Positions 1-13,979 of a stretch of DNA of 64,000 nucleotides are shown one piece after another. Under the pieces are notes generated by a model. The model made no database searches. It was not told the origin of the DNA and saw only the letters and a list, made by a program, of their open reading frames with translations. The stretch covers positions 12,338,001 to 12,402,000 of the forward strand of contig OX485806.1 in assembly GCA_950295325.1 (NCBI GenBank), given 5' to 3'. The DNA is from Polytrichum commune. Lineage: Eukaryota > Streptophyta > Polytrichopsida > Polytrichales > Polytrichaceae. A program made the position numbers and the translations under genes. The first letter of the stretch is position 1. The number at the start of each line of letters is the position of its first letter.

Positions 1-248
1 ACTCCTAAAATTGCGAAAGTTTGCACCCATAACAATCATAATGGAAGGCAATAATAATCACAACATCACCACATAAAGCTTTGAGCCTTACTTAAGCCTC
101 AAACGAGTAGACCTTCACTACTATCAGAATGGTAGATTCTATCAACAGAACATTTGACTTTATTGAACATGACACATAATTTTGTATGCAAAGATAGACG
201 AAGCCAATGATCTGCTGTAGCTGGACGTTGAACATTTGTATTACATAC

Positions 249-3200
249 CTGTTGCTTTTGCCCCTGTTGAAGAATTTGCTGTAGTTGAGGAATTATAGCA
301 GAAATAGGAGCGGTGATGTTGGCAGTTTGATGTGATGTTGTTTGCACAACTAGAGACGACTGGTGCTGCAAAACCTTGGGTGCGCACCAAATGTGTTAAA
401 TTACAACCATGGCAAACTGGTTCAAATCTGTGTAGAACTAGGGCAGAATAGAGTGTCCATCTCCAAAGTACCTTTCTTGCAGGTCCAGACCACATACAAC
501 GTGGAGGCTACTACACTCTGCGACTCTACAGAATTAGCTGGTTTGAAACCACCCTGATGTACTTTTAATCCCATTAGCCTTATCAGCTTCCCAGACTTTT
601 AAAACGACTTCATTTTATTTCATTTCATTTTAAAGCTTTCTCATTATTAGAGATAGATTCGGCACTTAAGATATGACTGCTACATCCAAAAAACAACTCC
701 ATAAAGCTTTGCAGAGTTCTAAGTCTATCATTAGTGGCAAACTTGATTCCTACTGTATTGCCAAAGAACAATTCCCTCTGAAGCAAATGAAATAATCACC
801 TGTCTCTGGTGACTAAACAACCCAAAATATTGCATATACTAGTATTTGTTTATGCTTCAGAAAAATGGCAGAATTAGAATACAACATACACGGAGGACTA
901 TGAGACTCTAATGTTTAAAGTCAACATGAAACATTTTCGATTTGAAGTTTCTTTGCAACGCCCATTGAGGACTGGATCCAGTCAACGCAACCACTAAAAC
1001 AAAGAATACAAGGGACGAGGCATACAGGAGGTCTCCGTTCAATTGAGCAGTCCCCAAGACTGGCAGACTTGTGCAGTGAAGCCTGCACAATGAGTTGAGT
1101 GTGCACGGATATATGAGAAGCAAGGGATTCCCATGACGCTGTACACGTATGGCTTTTCAATCATCAGGCCAACTAGAGATTACAAGATCACACCAAGTAT
1201 TCTCTTTGGAGAGATATCCAAATTTGCTGGAAATTTGAACAAATGAAACGTTCCTGAGTAAAGGATGCAAAATCCCCCTGGATCACAGCCCAAAGGACAA
1301 TAAAACGTACAAAAAATTTGATAGATGTCCAGAAGAGTATATATTCAAGGAAGTGCTAATAAAGTACTGAAATGCGGAGAAGGATTCAAAATCTTCAATG
1401 CATGGGGTATGATGATGGAAGTAAATTAACCACCTGTGTATTTGTGTTCCATCGTGAACTTAAATGTGGAGAATCCTACAGTTTACACCAACACAAACCC
1501 AATAGTTAGTGAACCAACTGTAAAGCTTGTAAATGTGAAAAATGTCTGTTAACATGCTGTTAGGAGGAAGACATTTCATTGCAGCGTATACTATTGATGC
1601 CAAAATGGTGTTTCACCAACCCACTTGACCTGAAAACAAAATTCTTTCTATTGTTTTGTTTTGTTTTGTTATCCCTGTTGCTCAAGTGCCAAATGAAAGA
1701 CACCATGGAACATTCACCTCCAAATCATTATCATCTGAAGTAACAGAGAAGCGTCCCTTTTGGAGAATTGGCACTTTTTGAGTAGGAGCTTTCATCTTCT
1801 CCTCAGTTACCTCCTTAGTTCCTGTTATAAATCCAATATCTTTGAGTTAATGACCAAAAACTCCAAAATTATTTGATCATTTATCACAAGAAGAAATACA
1901 TTGTGCACTAAACATTCAAATATTGTCCACTTTGCATGGACATACCAGAGGTTGGTCTCAAAGACCCTTGCACACCATTAATGGCCCTGTGATCTATCAT
2001 GGTACGATCAACAATTGAGGTAATTGATCCATTGAAAGAGCGCTCCCGTTGCATGATTCGTGTTTCGTCACCAGTTCGTCCACTTTGACGGTGATCTTTG
2101 TCCCTACTCACAGACCAAACAAAATCCAAAGCTCAATGATACACTTTTAAACACACATCAACAACCAAATCTCAAACAGGTGCAAGTTTTCGCAAGGATA
2201 AAAAAATAGTAACTTACTAAAATAGTAGGGTTTCATAAATGCACACAACCACCAAATTATATGCTATACCCATTGGCATAAGAATTGGTACTTAGATTCC
2301 CATAAGTTGATACTAGAAAAAATAAACTCTCAATAATTTGCTTGTTTCATCCCATGTATTTCCAACATAAACATAAACTCGCGACAATGAACCAAACATA
2401 AACTATTAAAAATAAATTTTATACATCTAAATTGTTGACAACAGGTAATATCTTCAATGCTCAGAACAAAGACAGAAACTTGTACTTAAAGCTCACCCTT
2501 AAAGAAAATAGCAATGTGCAAGGCATGCAGAATTCCATAACTTGAATATAACAAAAGTGCTACACATGTAAGGCTCTGCCCACTGGATAAATTGATGATC
2601 TGTTGAAAGTTGTTGTGTTGTAGTATATGAAGGAGAATGAAAATGTGTGATGTAATCTCATAATTTATTGAAGTACTTTGACCTCTCCTTGTCTATAGCT
2701 TCCCCCATGCCTTATCTTAAGAGTGGGGGATAACTTAGGTTCTAGTTATCTAAAGCTCACTTAGTTTCATCCACACTAGATATCTAGTTTCCACATTCAT
2801 CCACATACATTCATTTAGGGACAACTCGTGGAAAAAAAAAGAGGAAAAAAACGAGATCTACTAATAAACACAATGGTCACTACAATAAAATTAGAGCAAT
2901 TTGATACATAGATAAATTTGATTCATTTCAAAAAAAATGAAAGTTTCTTATGTGGCATTTTGGATGTCTTAAAGGTCTACTTGAGTGAGAAACCAGGTAT
3001 CTAAGGGGATGATTGGCACCCATGCCCCTCACTAACTTTCTGTAATCAATCTAGGTCTTAAAACAGACAGGTAAGATAAAGGCAAGATAGAAGCCAAAGA
3101 TCAAGTGTCAGGAACATTTCTAAACTGAAATGCATGGTAAACAAGACAATTAATATTGAGCTTATTTGCTGCATAAGACTATACCTGTCACGCTCTCGTT

Positions 3201-6200
3201 CATCCATAGTAAGACCTCTAATTGATGACAACACACGCTCAGGCCCAAAAGTGGCACTGCCAACACGACGTATCTCATCTCTATCTGAACGATCGTCACA
3301 ACGCCGTTGTTCTCTCTCCTCCTTTCGATGCTCTCTGTCTTCCCTCTCTCGTCGTGATTGCTCTTTGTCTTCCAATTTTCGACTTTCCCTTGGTGAGCCA
3401 TGCCAACTTGGACTCTCGTGATCATTGTCATCCCAGACATCAAATCGACCCCTGCAGAGAAAGCAACTAAAATCACCACTACCACATAGAGACAACTTGT
3501 GTACACAAAACACACCCTTATGATCTGTACAAGTGATGATGACTAGGCATAGTACCAGTGAACATCAACATATCCATTGTTCAATCAACATCGCAACAAT
3601 AGAGAGCATCCTCATAATTAGCTAAGTAATAGTGTCATACAGTTAGTGAACATCCTTTATTTTCTTTACACACAATACCCTAAAGTTTCAGAATTTACAA
3701 CCCAACTGCAAGACCTCTACACATAACCCAGAGACTGAGGGAAGTTAAAATTTTGGGATTAGTCACTTAGAGGCACAAAGTATGAACATGGAAAACAGAA
3801 AAGATCACTTCAAATGATAATTTATCTCAGACTTGAACACCATCACCAGCCTTGACCTTCCTATCTTTCGCATGCACCAAAAGACAGCAGCTTTAATCTA
3901 CTCACATATGTTTGGGCTCTTTTCTCCCAGATGCAGGTCCAGACCTACATATCGACAGAACACATCAAAGTCAACTCCTGACAAAACGTTAAGAAAGTAG
4001 ATGACTTCTTACAAAGCTTAGAGTGAAAATAGTTCTCATGTAATATATGCTATGCACTCAATTACCACAATGTTCTGTTGAATTCAATTAACTTTGTCTA
4101 TGCATTTAAATGCAAAAAAAAAATACTTTGAATGCAACTCAAATCTACTGAAATGCAGTAAAATAGGAGAAGATCTTCTTAAGGTCTTTCAAACAGACTA
4201 TTGCACATAAAACAATTTTCAACCATTCACCCCCTAACTTCTTACACCATCTTCTTGGCCTTCACATAGAGCAAGTGGCAGATTTTATTTCTTAGCAAGG
4301 CCTTTAAAGGTTCAAGCCTACCTTCAGATATGATGGGTTTTCTTTTAAGAGTATTTACCACCTCAACAATACAACTGTCAGAAGATATATATGCAAAATA
4401 ACATTGTGTTGGAGGCAGTGGGGTATCTTTAACAGGCCATTCTTGAAGGCAAAACATCAAACTGGAGAGCAGGAACTAAGATATTGGTGAAGCAAGACCA
4501 ATCGGTAACTTACTTTGGAGCATTTGCAGACTTGGGTTGCACTGGATTCGGAAGAGGTCCTGATCGAACTCTTGTAACTCGCTCTCCTGCCTATCAGGTC
4601 CAACAGCCAAGCAAGAATAAGAGGCAGCAAGGCATGACCATACTTCAGTGTCACTAATATGGAGAAAATGTTTCTTAGCTGCAAACCCCACCTTCCGTTA
4701 AAGCAGTCTTAGTAAACCAGATCAAGGATGTGGCATTTGGAATAGGGTGCAACTTCTTTACAGTATAAGATTGTACTGACGGCATGAATTTCCTACAATT
4801 TGGCACAACTTACATCATTTGTAGTCTCAGCGATGATTGAGTGTATTGTGACTGGTAGCTGTATTCTGTCAGAAGAAGACTCTCGACTAAGAGAAGGCTG
4901 AGGAGACGAAGATAAAATTTGAGGAGAGCCATCCCCAGATTCTTCTTTCACTAGAGGTATTTGTAGTTTTGGAACTTCTACAACATTCTTCTCCACAGCA
5001 ACCTCCTTCACTATTTTAGAAGCTGGAATTTCATCATCATCTTGTATCTGGAAGAAAAGTCAATCACATCCACACAATTTGAATATCGTAGCTCAAACAC
5101 TCTTGAATTGATTCTTCAGAAGTAGGCAGCCTCTCCTATTCCAGACCTCCTGCCATTGGATACTTATGCCACTCTAGAAATCCAATTGAAACCGATTCAG
5201 TAGTACCTATCAATCCATCATATGAAAAACAATCACATCTAGTTCGACTTGTCAGATAGTAACAAAGAGTGCCAGCACAAGTCTGCTCTTTGGACTGCAC
5301 TACACTGCATAAACCAACTGCTTGAAGTGCCCATGTCTGCATCAGATTTGACAATTTGCTACTAACTGTATGTGTTGATGATCGCTCTATATTCCACCTG
5401 AACCAGCTCCCACCTCTAAGGCTGGCAAATCAAAGAAAACAAGGCTTGTAGGCAAGAGTACGAAGTATTCAATAAATATCAGCAAGAGGATAAACATTAC
5501 CAAGGCTGCTTGTGCCTTTAGATCTTCAACATTGAAGTTCCAACTGCTCACTCCTCTCTTGTACTCATTCTGTCAAAGGGCATGGCAATATCAGCCAAGC
5601 ATACATCCAGCCAAATGGCTAACAGATACAGATAAAAACATTGCTATCGGCACATAAGCAGCCATGTCTTATCCTCCTTCCACCTTAGTCAAGGAAACGA
5701 TTTGAAACAAGCACATATTCAAATGGCAGCTGATCGCGTGAGGGGTTTAACACACATGAACCTACACAGAAGTTAGAGAACTTAGAAGGTGCTTGGAATA
5801 TAATAGCATAAGTGCAAAAATCTTCAATAGATTCATGCCCTGCCACAATGACTCCTTTGTAGGAACCAACAATTTGCGGGCAATTATTAACAAATTATTA
5901 GACATTAGGTCCTCAGAAAGAGGGGCCTTTTTCAGCATGTGGTCTTTACCCTATGAAATATTCATATATTAGAAGCACAGTAAAGAGCAAAAACAAGGAA
6001 TGTATAACATTCGCTTGAAGGAACACCCAACAGAAGAGAGAATGATTCCTGGAGAGCTCAAGGTGGATGGGTGCATTTTTTAAGAAATGAACTAAAAGAG
6101 GAAATGCCAAATGTAAAGGTCAACAGTCAAAGCCAACAAATCAAACAAGTATATACTTTATTTTGCATTACATACCTGAGACTGTACTTCTTGTTCATCA

Positions 6201-9200
6201 TAAGGTACTTTCTTTTGTGCAAGCCTGTTTGCATCTTTGATCTAAAGAAAACACAAAAAAATCAGAATAAACCCACATCCTACATGGAAATCTGCACATA
6301 CAACTCTATTCATTGCCATAATTGCCAGAAATATACCTCTGTGTGCAAAGTCAATTTTACAATTACCAGTGTCAAGAGGAAGAATGTACAATACCACCAA
6401 AACATACATACCTTAAGATCTTTCACTCGTTCCCCTAAGGGTGGAAGACCTTCCAATATATGACGGGCAATATAATCAAATGATCGGGCTTGCTTAAAAA
6501 ATGAATGCCTCAAAAGTTTCTCAGCACTGGGACGCTTGGCTGGATCCTTAACTAAACACATTGCAATCATCTCCTTGAAAGACTGCACACAACAGGTATA
6601 TTGGCCACTTATATTCACAGTTTGTATGTGCACAATGATTATGGCCTGGATATTGGCAAAAAGTGCCACCAGACTAACTGGTGCAAAATGTGATCATCCA
6701 AACTATTGAAAACTCTGAAGAATAATATTGTTAAATTTTCCCTAACCTTTCTTGTAACACACCCTACAACTTCATGTTCAGAAGCAAGATCTGTGAATTC
6801 TTATGAGCACTTGGTTCACCAACATTACAAACAGCCTGAAGCAAATTGATCACCCATTTGCTCCTTGAAGAGGAACTAACCTTAGAGAATTTTTTATCTC
6901 GATCATAATCAAGCCCGGGAGGAGCATTTTGCAATGTCATCAGCAACACCTGTTCCAATGTTTTCACGTGATTAAGGACTTCAATCATCCACAGCTTCCT
7001 GCTTGTTAATTTTGAGTATAAGCTACAACAAATATATGAGAACTGTACAATGATAGAGGTGGAAATTGGAGCACAGGAATAACTACGTACAGATCCAACA
7101 TAAAGGGACTATCTACACTTTGCAGTGATGGCAATCACATTCCTGCAACAACGAAAACCACATCTTCAGAATACCTTCATGGGAGGAAATTTAGAGAACG
7201 GTGCATGACCATGTGCAAGCTCCAGAGCAGTAATTCCAAATGACCATATATCCGCTCTGCAGAAGGAATACGAATATTATTGGACTTCAAAAGTATTGAG
7301 AAGTCAAGATTATGGAAGTACGAGTTTGAAGGGAGAAAAAAGCTGTAAGCTTCCGCACTTTCTAGAAACCCCAAACATTTTAAGGCTATTAAAACCAGCC
7401 AGGCATGTCAAAAACACAGAAAATAAAATCATCTAGAATTAGGAAGCTAAGAAAACTGCAGAACCAGACCCCGCAGGATTCTCACTTGAAATCATAACCG
7501 TGAAGTTGTTCCATAACCTCTGGTGCCATCCTGCACAGTCACAATAAACCAGAACAACAAAGTTAACAGCCTGGCTGGACAACCAAAGCATTCTTCATGC
7601 AACTGGCAAGTGAACAACTTTCAAATCAGAGCTCCTGAGAACCCCCCAGATAAACTCTGAAATGTCATGGCTTATGTGGTAGCACATCTTCCAGCAACCT
7701 TAATGAAGGCAACCTTAATGTAGCACATATGAAGGCAAGCATACCTCCTGTGACCAAGCAGCCCTACATGATTGGACACCTCATAGATAAATCAATAAAT
7801 CAGCAAAAGAAGAGGATAATGTGAACTCCTGTACCAGCAAGGTGTTCCAACAAAAGTATTTCTTGACCGCTGTCTATCACCAGTGTCAAACATGCATGCT
7901 GAAACACCAAAATCCCCAAGCTTCACAGCCCCATTTGAATCAACGAGTATGTTTCCAGCCTGCACAACAACGTTCACAACATTAATATTGTCCAACATCG
8001 TCTACCTTTACTTGATCTTAGGATTTCTCTCATCATTTGACAGGAAATGGAGGGGATAGTGTGTTCTTATAATAACCAAGTACCACACTAATATAACAAG
8101 AAATAGAAACACTGAACACTGAAGACATGCGCAGAAACAGCTATGAAAGGCCCACTATTATATATAATAATACCTTCACATCCCTGTGGATATGGCCATG
8201 GCGATGGAGGTATTCAAGAGCTTTCAGAGATTCTTTCAAAACTGTCGCAATGACAGGCTCATCAAAACCCTCTGGGTAAGCTGCTTTCATAATATGTAAA
8301 CATGATCCACCAGCCATGTAGGGCATGACCACCCACAGGTTTTGCCCAACTACAAAGGAACAGTATGCCTTCACTACATTCTGATGGTTGATCAGGCTCA
8401 TAGTCTGAGCCTCCCGCCGGATATCATCCTGCATGGATAATCAGGTAATTGTCAGCAGCCTCAACAGAGAGGTAAAGACACTCCCAAGGTATCATGTAAT
8501 TATCACAAAAAGGTGGAATTTCAAAGCACAGAAAGTTTAAAGCCTAGAATAAAGGAAGAGCAAACCAACAGGAGCCAGAACCAGGAAAGCAACTGACCGA
8601 CTGCATCGTCATACACACAAGCAATGACATCACATGACAATTTCATGAAGGTCGCCCTAAAGACAACTATGTTAGCAGAAAATTAATTCTGAATTTTGTC
8701 TACCACATTAAACATGGAACTACACAGAACCTTCACCCCTCGAGAATAAACCCTCTACTGAATATGGGCTGTGCTTTCCACAGTCCACAACTACTTGAAC
8801 TTTTCTGATTACTGACCTTTACTATCACTTTCAAAGACTTGCTAACATGAGCGAGAGAAAAGACAAGGAATCTGTCAACACAAGACAATAAATTTGGTTG
8901 ATGCATCCTAAGGTCCAGCACTGTTCATATTCATCTATGGAGGACCAGTTGATGCATAGTGAGTGAGGCCACCACAAAAAAATCTCTGCAATAATCTTTC
9001 ATGTGCTTTCCAGAAACTTGCTGCTCTAGCATCTCAGATACTACAGATAATGCCAGAGCAAATTAAGATATTGCCACAGAGCCAACTCCGGGTGGTGTCA
9101 GATAAGATTTGCCTCAGCCCACCAGTCAGAAGCTAGCAGGTAATACGAAGAATTATGACAAGATCAGATGAAACTGTGTAGCTCATGTCAAAAAAACAGA

Positions 9201-9412
9201 GGTGGAAAGTAACTTACTAGATTGCTGTTGCATTTTTCAAGGTCCAAGCTCTTGATGGCCACAGTCTCATTGTATGTAAGGCAATGTGCCCGATACACTG
9301 TTGCACTTACGCCCTGCCCTACCTCTTCAAATAGCTTGTACTCTGAAGATATTAAAGGATAAGTTCTCTTCTCTCCCTGTCCTTCTAGGACTACCCCTCC
9401 CCCTATCGGCAT
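249..9412 (-). CDS. OSR1/SPAK-type (GCK-VI, BLUS1-like) Ser/Thr protein kinase, 3' end outside window
   Basis: Sixteen coding exons were joined by GT-AG signals and matching phase: 9412-9218, 8428-8174, 7959-7835, 7530-7486, 7256-7175, 6949-6881, 6582-6412, 6241-6176, 5569-5501, 5047-4814, 4590-4514, 3944-3906, 3451-3185, 2106-1946, 1821-1718, 365-249 (about 692 codons so far). The kinase domain covers residues ~25-287: glycine loop GQGVSATV (32-39), VAIK lysine 54, HRDVKAGN (146-153), DFG (166-168), [12 protein letters not shown] with activation-loop Thr185, and GYDFKADIWSFG. These are hallmarks of the Fray/OSR1/SPAK group. The plant-specific tail is also present: KRGVSSWNF (~341), an RE/RD-rich stretch in exon 13, [10 protein letters not shown] in exon 15, and a Gln-rich final segment. 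Animal relatives act downstream of WNK kinases; the plant member BLUS1 relays phototropin signals. Which role applies here cannot be read from sequence. An extra small exon between 1718 and 365 is possible, and the stop lies left of base 1. Confidence 0.93.
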
Positions 9413-11920
9413 TTTGTGTGAGATATCTATTTATACATCGGTTGAGCTCCAAGCATCCGCCATCCAATATCTATCCAAAGTGAGATTCAGCTACAAAGCC
9501 ATTTGTACCCACATGGTATCATGTTTCAAACAATCACTATGTACAGTACTTTTCTCCATCTGTGTGTTGATAAATATATTAAAGCTACAGGCAACAGTCA
9601 TACAAATATCATAGAACTCCTCTTTTGAGCTTCAACATTGCCAGTCCCAAAACTCTCTTTGCTTGAAAGTTGAAATCACTCGAGCACTGTGTAATATATG
9701 TTGCAAGAGTACACTGTGCCAAACCTTTTACTGAGGACCTGAAGCAGTGTATCACAAAGCTACGTGAACCGATCAAGGTTTGTGCTCTCAACTCCTTTAC
9801 CATGAGGTATGGTTTGCAACTAACTCTTGCAGTCTTAAACTCTTCTGTGTGTCTTCAATATGCAAGGATCCTCCCAGGACATCTCATGGCCAGCTGTCGA
9901 GCCAATATACTGATAGGAACCCCTTAGCTAGTGTGTGTGTAATGTATGTCCATTAAAAAAAGGCTGTCGTGTTGCAATATCAACAATCTGCACAGAAGAT
10001 TTAACACCAGTAAATAGGAGTATGTCAACTTTGGATCAAGACAAACTTGCTCCCGCCACTACAAAAATCACTCCAACATGTCATGCCAACCAAAGACACC
10101 TCATTTACAGATCTTGTCCTTCAGGACTTCAGCTAAATTAAGATCAGCCCATTCACTTGACTAATTCATGTTAAATGTCAAATGAAGCCATTTCTTCCAC
10201 TGAGAATACTGACGCCCTAAAAATAAACATCCCTCATTCCCACTCCAATACTGCCACACTTGAGCTACTGAATGGATGGAAAAGGTGCAGAAAACAAGCT
10301 GGATGTCCTGAACTTGTAACATTCTGCATTGAATATGTGCCACTTAAAAACCCCTCTTATTCATGTTCCAAAAACATGTAATATGATACTTGGATCTGAT
10401 CTGAAAGCTTTGTAAAAAGCACAACGGCCACTGAGGTCCCTCTGCCTGTCTACCAGTCATATCTAAGTCTCTTGTCACCAAATCACCATACTGAGATTAT
10501 GGCTGGAAACCATTCAAGTATAGCTATGCAAACATCTGAAAGGGGAGCTTTTTATATGTTGTCTGTAACCAGGTAAACCTAACTCACAAAAGTCAAATTG
10601 AAGGGGGTGCCAATATGAATATGCTTACAAGGCATCAGACCATCAGTAACCATTGTAGCTAGCACCGACAAGGAATTACCACAAGCAATGCCAATTAACA
10701 GACTCTAGACAAAGAATTCTGCTCTCAACTCTTGATCAAAAGGCTTGCAGGAAAGCGAGTGCATATCTTGACCTAGTTAATAGGGAGGTAAGCCTATGTG
10801 GAAGAAAAACATCCTATAGATACAATCCTTGCTTGTTTTACCGCCTCTCTTTCAGAATAGTTCAAATACTAAATTATTGGAGAGAAATGCACTCACACTA
10901 GTCAACCTTCCTGTACCCTTCCATTCAAATAGATTTACATTTACCAGTATTCTATCAGTGCAGTGATACCCTTGTAAATGATGTGACCAGAACTTTCAGC
11001 AAAACTAAATGCGATTACCTGGTTCTTCAAAATCTTTCACGACTGTGTCAAAACAGTTCGCATATCTCTCATCAAAGGAAAACATCCCAAAGGCGATGCA
11101 CCCAGCCCTAAGAGCAAAGTGCTACATACAGTCTCCTAAAAACTACTTCCTTGCCAAATCTCTGGACATTCGCTAATCAGTCACTGCTGCAAGGTGTAGA
11201 AAAAATACGATATTTATCTCCTAGCAAAATGCCAAAACATAAGGTATTTCCCACAACTTTATCGTCAGTCATTTGTAGCAAAATCAGCATCCCAAGAAAC
11301 AAGTTCGCCTCCATCACTGTGTTCTGCTTACAACTGTCACAAGCAGCATCCCTACAGGGAAGGAAAAGAGTTCAACCTGGACTAAGGCGGCATTTACGTG
11401 TTTACAGTTCAATGACTTTGAAGAACTTTCACTTCAATTCACCTTCTTTAGCACCTTCTTTAAAGAACGTGCTTGCATCAGCCCCCAAGTCGGAACCTTG
11501 AGGCCCGGAAGGCTAAGCAACCCATGACAAGCACACTCAAGTTGAAAATAAATGCACGCCAGGTGCAAGACTGATTCGTTCAAAATATTCCACAAAGCCG
11601 GGATCGGTGATCATAGTAGGTGGCACTTCGACTACATGTCTAATTGCGATTCCTCGGTTAGTTGAAGATATGCTACCACATACTCCACCATTCTGCAGTC
11701 CTACATACACACACTCGCCCTACCTATCAGACCTAAATATTAATGAACGAGGTGCAGAATGGCAAAATTCACCATAAAAATTACGAAATTCCCCTACCTC
11801 TCTCCTTCCTGTACAGCCACCCAGCATCTCCCAGTCGCCCTAACTTTGTGAAATCGATATAATCATCGTGAACCGTGATCCAGGTCTGGGTTACTGAAAA
11901 AGCCAGCACAGTGTTCTTTG
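9413..11920. other. Upstream region of the kinase gene, no gene seen
   Basis: About 2.5 kb before the kinase start codon on the minus strand. It contains only short open frames without recognisable domains. It presumably holds the 5' UTR, possibly a UTR intron, and part of the promoter; I could not fix a transcription start or TATA box. Confidence 0.4.
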
Positions 11921-12565
11921 TGACTGGAATCACCTAAGAGTCCCCTTGGATAGAAGCAGCCCTCACAAGACACAGAAAATGCTCGGAGCCTTCAAATCTA
12001 AGTGTCTCTCTCCTAATGCAGCGACGGAAAACATGCCACCATCATCAACAGGATTCCGCACTCTCGAGACCCTAAACATCATGAATCCTCATTCTCATCC
12101 TCAACTTCATCCACACACACCATTGCAAATGTATGTAATTCTTCCAAAATCCCTGGTGACAGGGATGATGGCAACAGATCATTTTTAAGAGTGTGGAGGA
12201 TACTCTAGGTCCGCGATTAGACCATAACCTCAAGATCTCTGTGACTGGAATCACCTAAAACTCCCCTTAGATAGAAGAAGTCATCACAGGACACAGAAAA
12301 TGCTCGGAGCCTTCAAATCCAAGTGTCTCTCTCCTAATGCAGCGACGGAAAACACACCACCATTATCACCAGGATTCCGCACTGTCGAGACCCTAAACAT
12401 GATGAATCCTCATCCTCATCTACATTCACATCTTCACCTTCATCCTTCATTGCAAATGTATGTAGTTCTTGCGAAATCCTTGGTGACAGGGATGATGGCA
12501 ACAGGTATTTTTAAAGTGCGGAGGAACCTCTAACTCACGTCCACGATTACGCCATAACCTCAAGA
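11921..12565. repeat. Two-copy tandem duplication (~0.32 kb unit)
   Basis: The block from TGACTGGAATCACCTAA at 11921 to CCATAACCTCAAGA at 12235 recurs at 12242-12565, with scattered substitutions and small indels. Each unit carries a plus-strand open frame starting MLGAFKSKCLSPNAATEN (11979 and 12300) that stays open for about 66 codons. Several differences change amino acids, and no known domain is visible. It could be duplicated regulatory or leader sequence, or an unrecognised small gene. Confidence 0.75.
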
Positions 12566-12765
12566 AAAGATAAACTATCCACCGACACGACCGTGCCTCT
12601 CATCAACATCAACACAGGCAAACAAAAAGGTGAGGGAATATGCTAAAGTTCGAGCTGCCTACTGCCTACCGCCTGATTGACTCAATTTTCACACTTAGAT
12701 AACTTAGCGAGGAGGAATTTTGTGACCCAGAAGAAGCTTACGAAGAAATGGAATCCACCTGCAGT

Positions 12766-13037
12766 ATGTGTGTGTGTGTGTGTGTGTCTCTCTCTATTCC
12801 TCTTTTTGGAGATTCTGATTCCTACAAACGTTCTTCTTCAGCTGTGCAGAATGCTCAAAGTCTCTCATGTATTCCAAGATTCCAGAAAACGATTGCCGCC
12901 ATTCATTTCGTGCTTCACGCACCACATCAGCCTCCCCCCCCCGCCCCCGCCCCCGCCCCCGCCCCCGCCCCCGCCCCCAGTATGAACGGTGCAACAAAAG
13001 AAAAAGGATGAGGCATGCCTAACCTCCTCCTCTTCTT

Positions 13038-13068
<31 letters not shown>

Positions 13069-13229
13069 AGGTTAAGATTAGCTTTTCCCGTGGCCACCAC
13101 AGCAGGGAGCTCCACAACGCAACTGGACCTCACTCCTGCAAGCTTTTTTCCTTCCTTGTGTTGTCTTTCGATGCTTTTCTTTATCTTTCCGTCTTCCTGC
13201 GATGCTAAGTTAGGCTTCCCCCCCCCCCC
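12766..13229. repeat. Cluster of microsatellites and C tracts
   Basis: A TG run (12766-12787), a CCCCCG hexamer run (about 12932-12979), a TTC run (about 13030-13067) and a C tract (13219-13229) lie within 460 bases. The long proline- or arginine-rich frames here are produced by these simple repeats and are not called as genes. Confidence 0.85.
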
Positions 13230-13582
13230 GGCAATCCTGTTCCTGATTTTAACAAACAATGCTGTTGTGTGTCAAATCTGGCTCAAATTGCACAGGACTT
13301 GGCTCTATCGCTCGCAAATCTCGCCATCCACCCTGCGGTGCACCATCATTGCGCCTCCGAAGGCGAGATTCCCCGCAACCGGCCGCGGAGCACCCTGGAT
13401 CCGTGTCCCGGAGGCAGGCTCGTCAGTGCTACCACGGAAACCATAGCTGACCCGCCCTTCCTTGGGGTCACGTTAACCTGACCCCAGGGTTAGAGATTAA
13501 CCCCGAGGTCCCTTCGCTCACCCCCGGTTAGTTCAGTTGCCCCTCGAGCCTGCTCATCAGATAGATACCATACATTGTACTC

Positions 13583-13850
13583 TTCTCCGCCCGTCACCGC
13601 CCGTCGCCGGATTAGAAACTAACCCGCGGTTCCCCCTAGCCCAACCCCGGTTAGTTTGTTCAGCGGCCCTCTCTCATCAGACTACCTATACCCAAGTTGG
13701 CCCCTTGTGTGTTCTTCTCCTCCCGTCATCGCCCGTCAGCAAGTTAGAAAGGAACCCACGGTTAGTTCGGTTGCCCTCAGATTCTGATACCATACCCCTT
13801 GGCCCCCCTTCTTGTATTCTTCTCCGCCCGTCATCGCCCGTCACCATCCA
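13583..13850. repeat. GC-rich repeat, three copies
   Basis: The motif CTTCTCCGCCCGTCATCGCC starts, with small changes, at 13583, 13714 and 13819. Each motif is followed by similar text containing TTAGAAA, AACCC(G/A)CGGTT and a GGTTAGTT box. The spacing is about 131 then 105 bases. Weaker copies of the CCCGGTTAGTT part extend back to about 13480. No coding function is apparent. Confidence 0.7.
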
Positions 13851-13979
13851 ATCAATGCAGTTTGCCCTATCTCCACTATCTTACTAGCTAGCTGACCCCC
13901 CTTAGCAGACACTAAAGGGGCACCACTATCCCGTGAGCCCCATGGGTTGGGACCTAATCGGACCCCCCCCCCCACCCCT

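Noticed and set aside
1908-1945. Read-through of kinase exon 14 to a stop codon (short C-terminus)
   Set aside because: A strong GGTATGT donor at 1945 joins in phase to exon 15 with the conserved [10 protein letters not shown] motif, so the stop is in an intron; an alternative short isoform remains possible.
3134-3421. Plus-strand 95-codon Ser/Arg-rich frame
   Set aside because: It is the antisense of kinase exon 13 (3185-3451), whose phase and splice sites fit the minus-strand gene.
12927-13446. Long proline-, arginine- or phenylalanine-rich frames on both strands
   Set aside because: They are generated by CCCCCG and TTC microsatellites and C tracts, with no conserved sequence outside them.
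13590-13610. CACCGCCCGTC similarity to the 3' end of small-subunit rRNA
   Set aside because: Only about eleven bases match, and the flanks do not fit rRNA; it is part of the local triplicate repeat.
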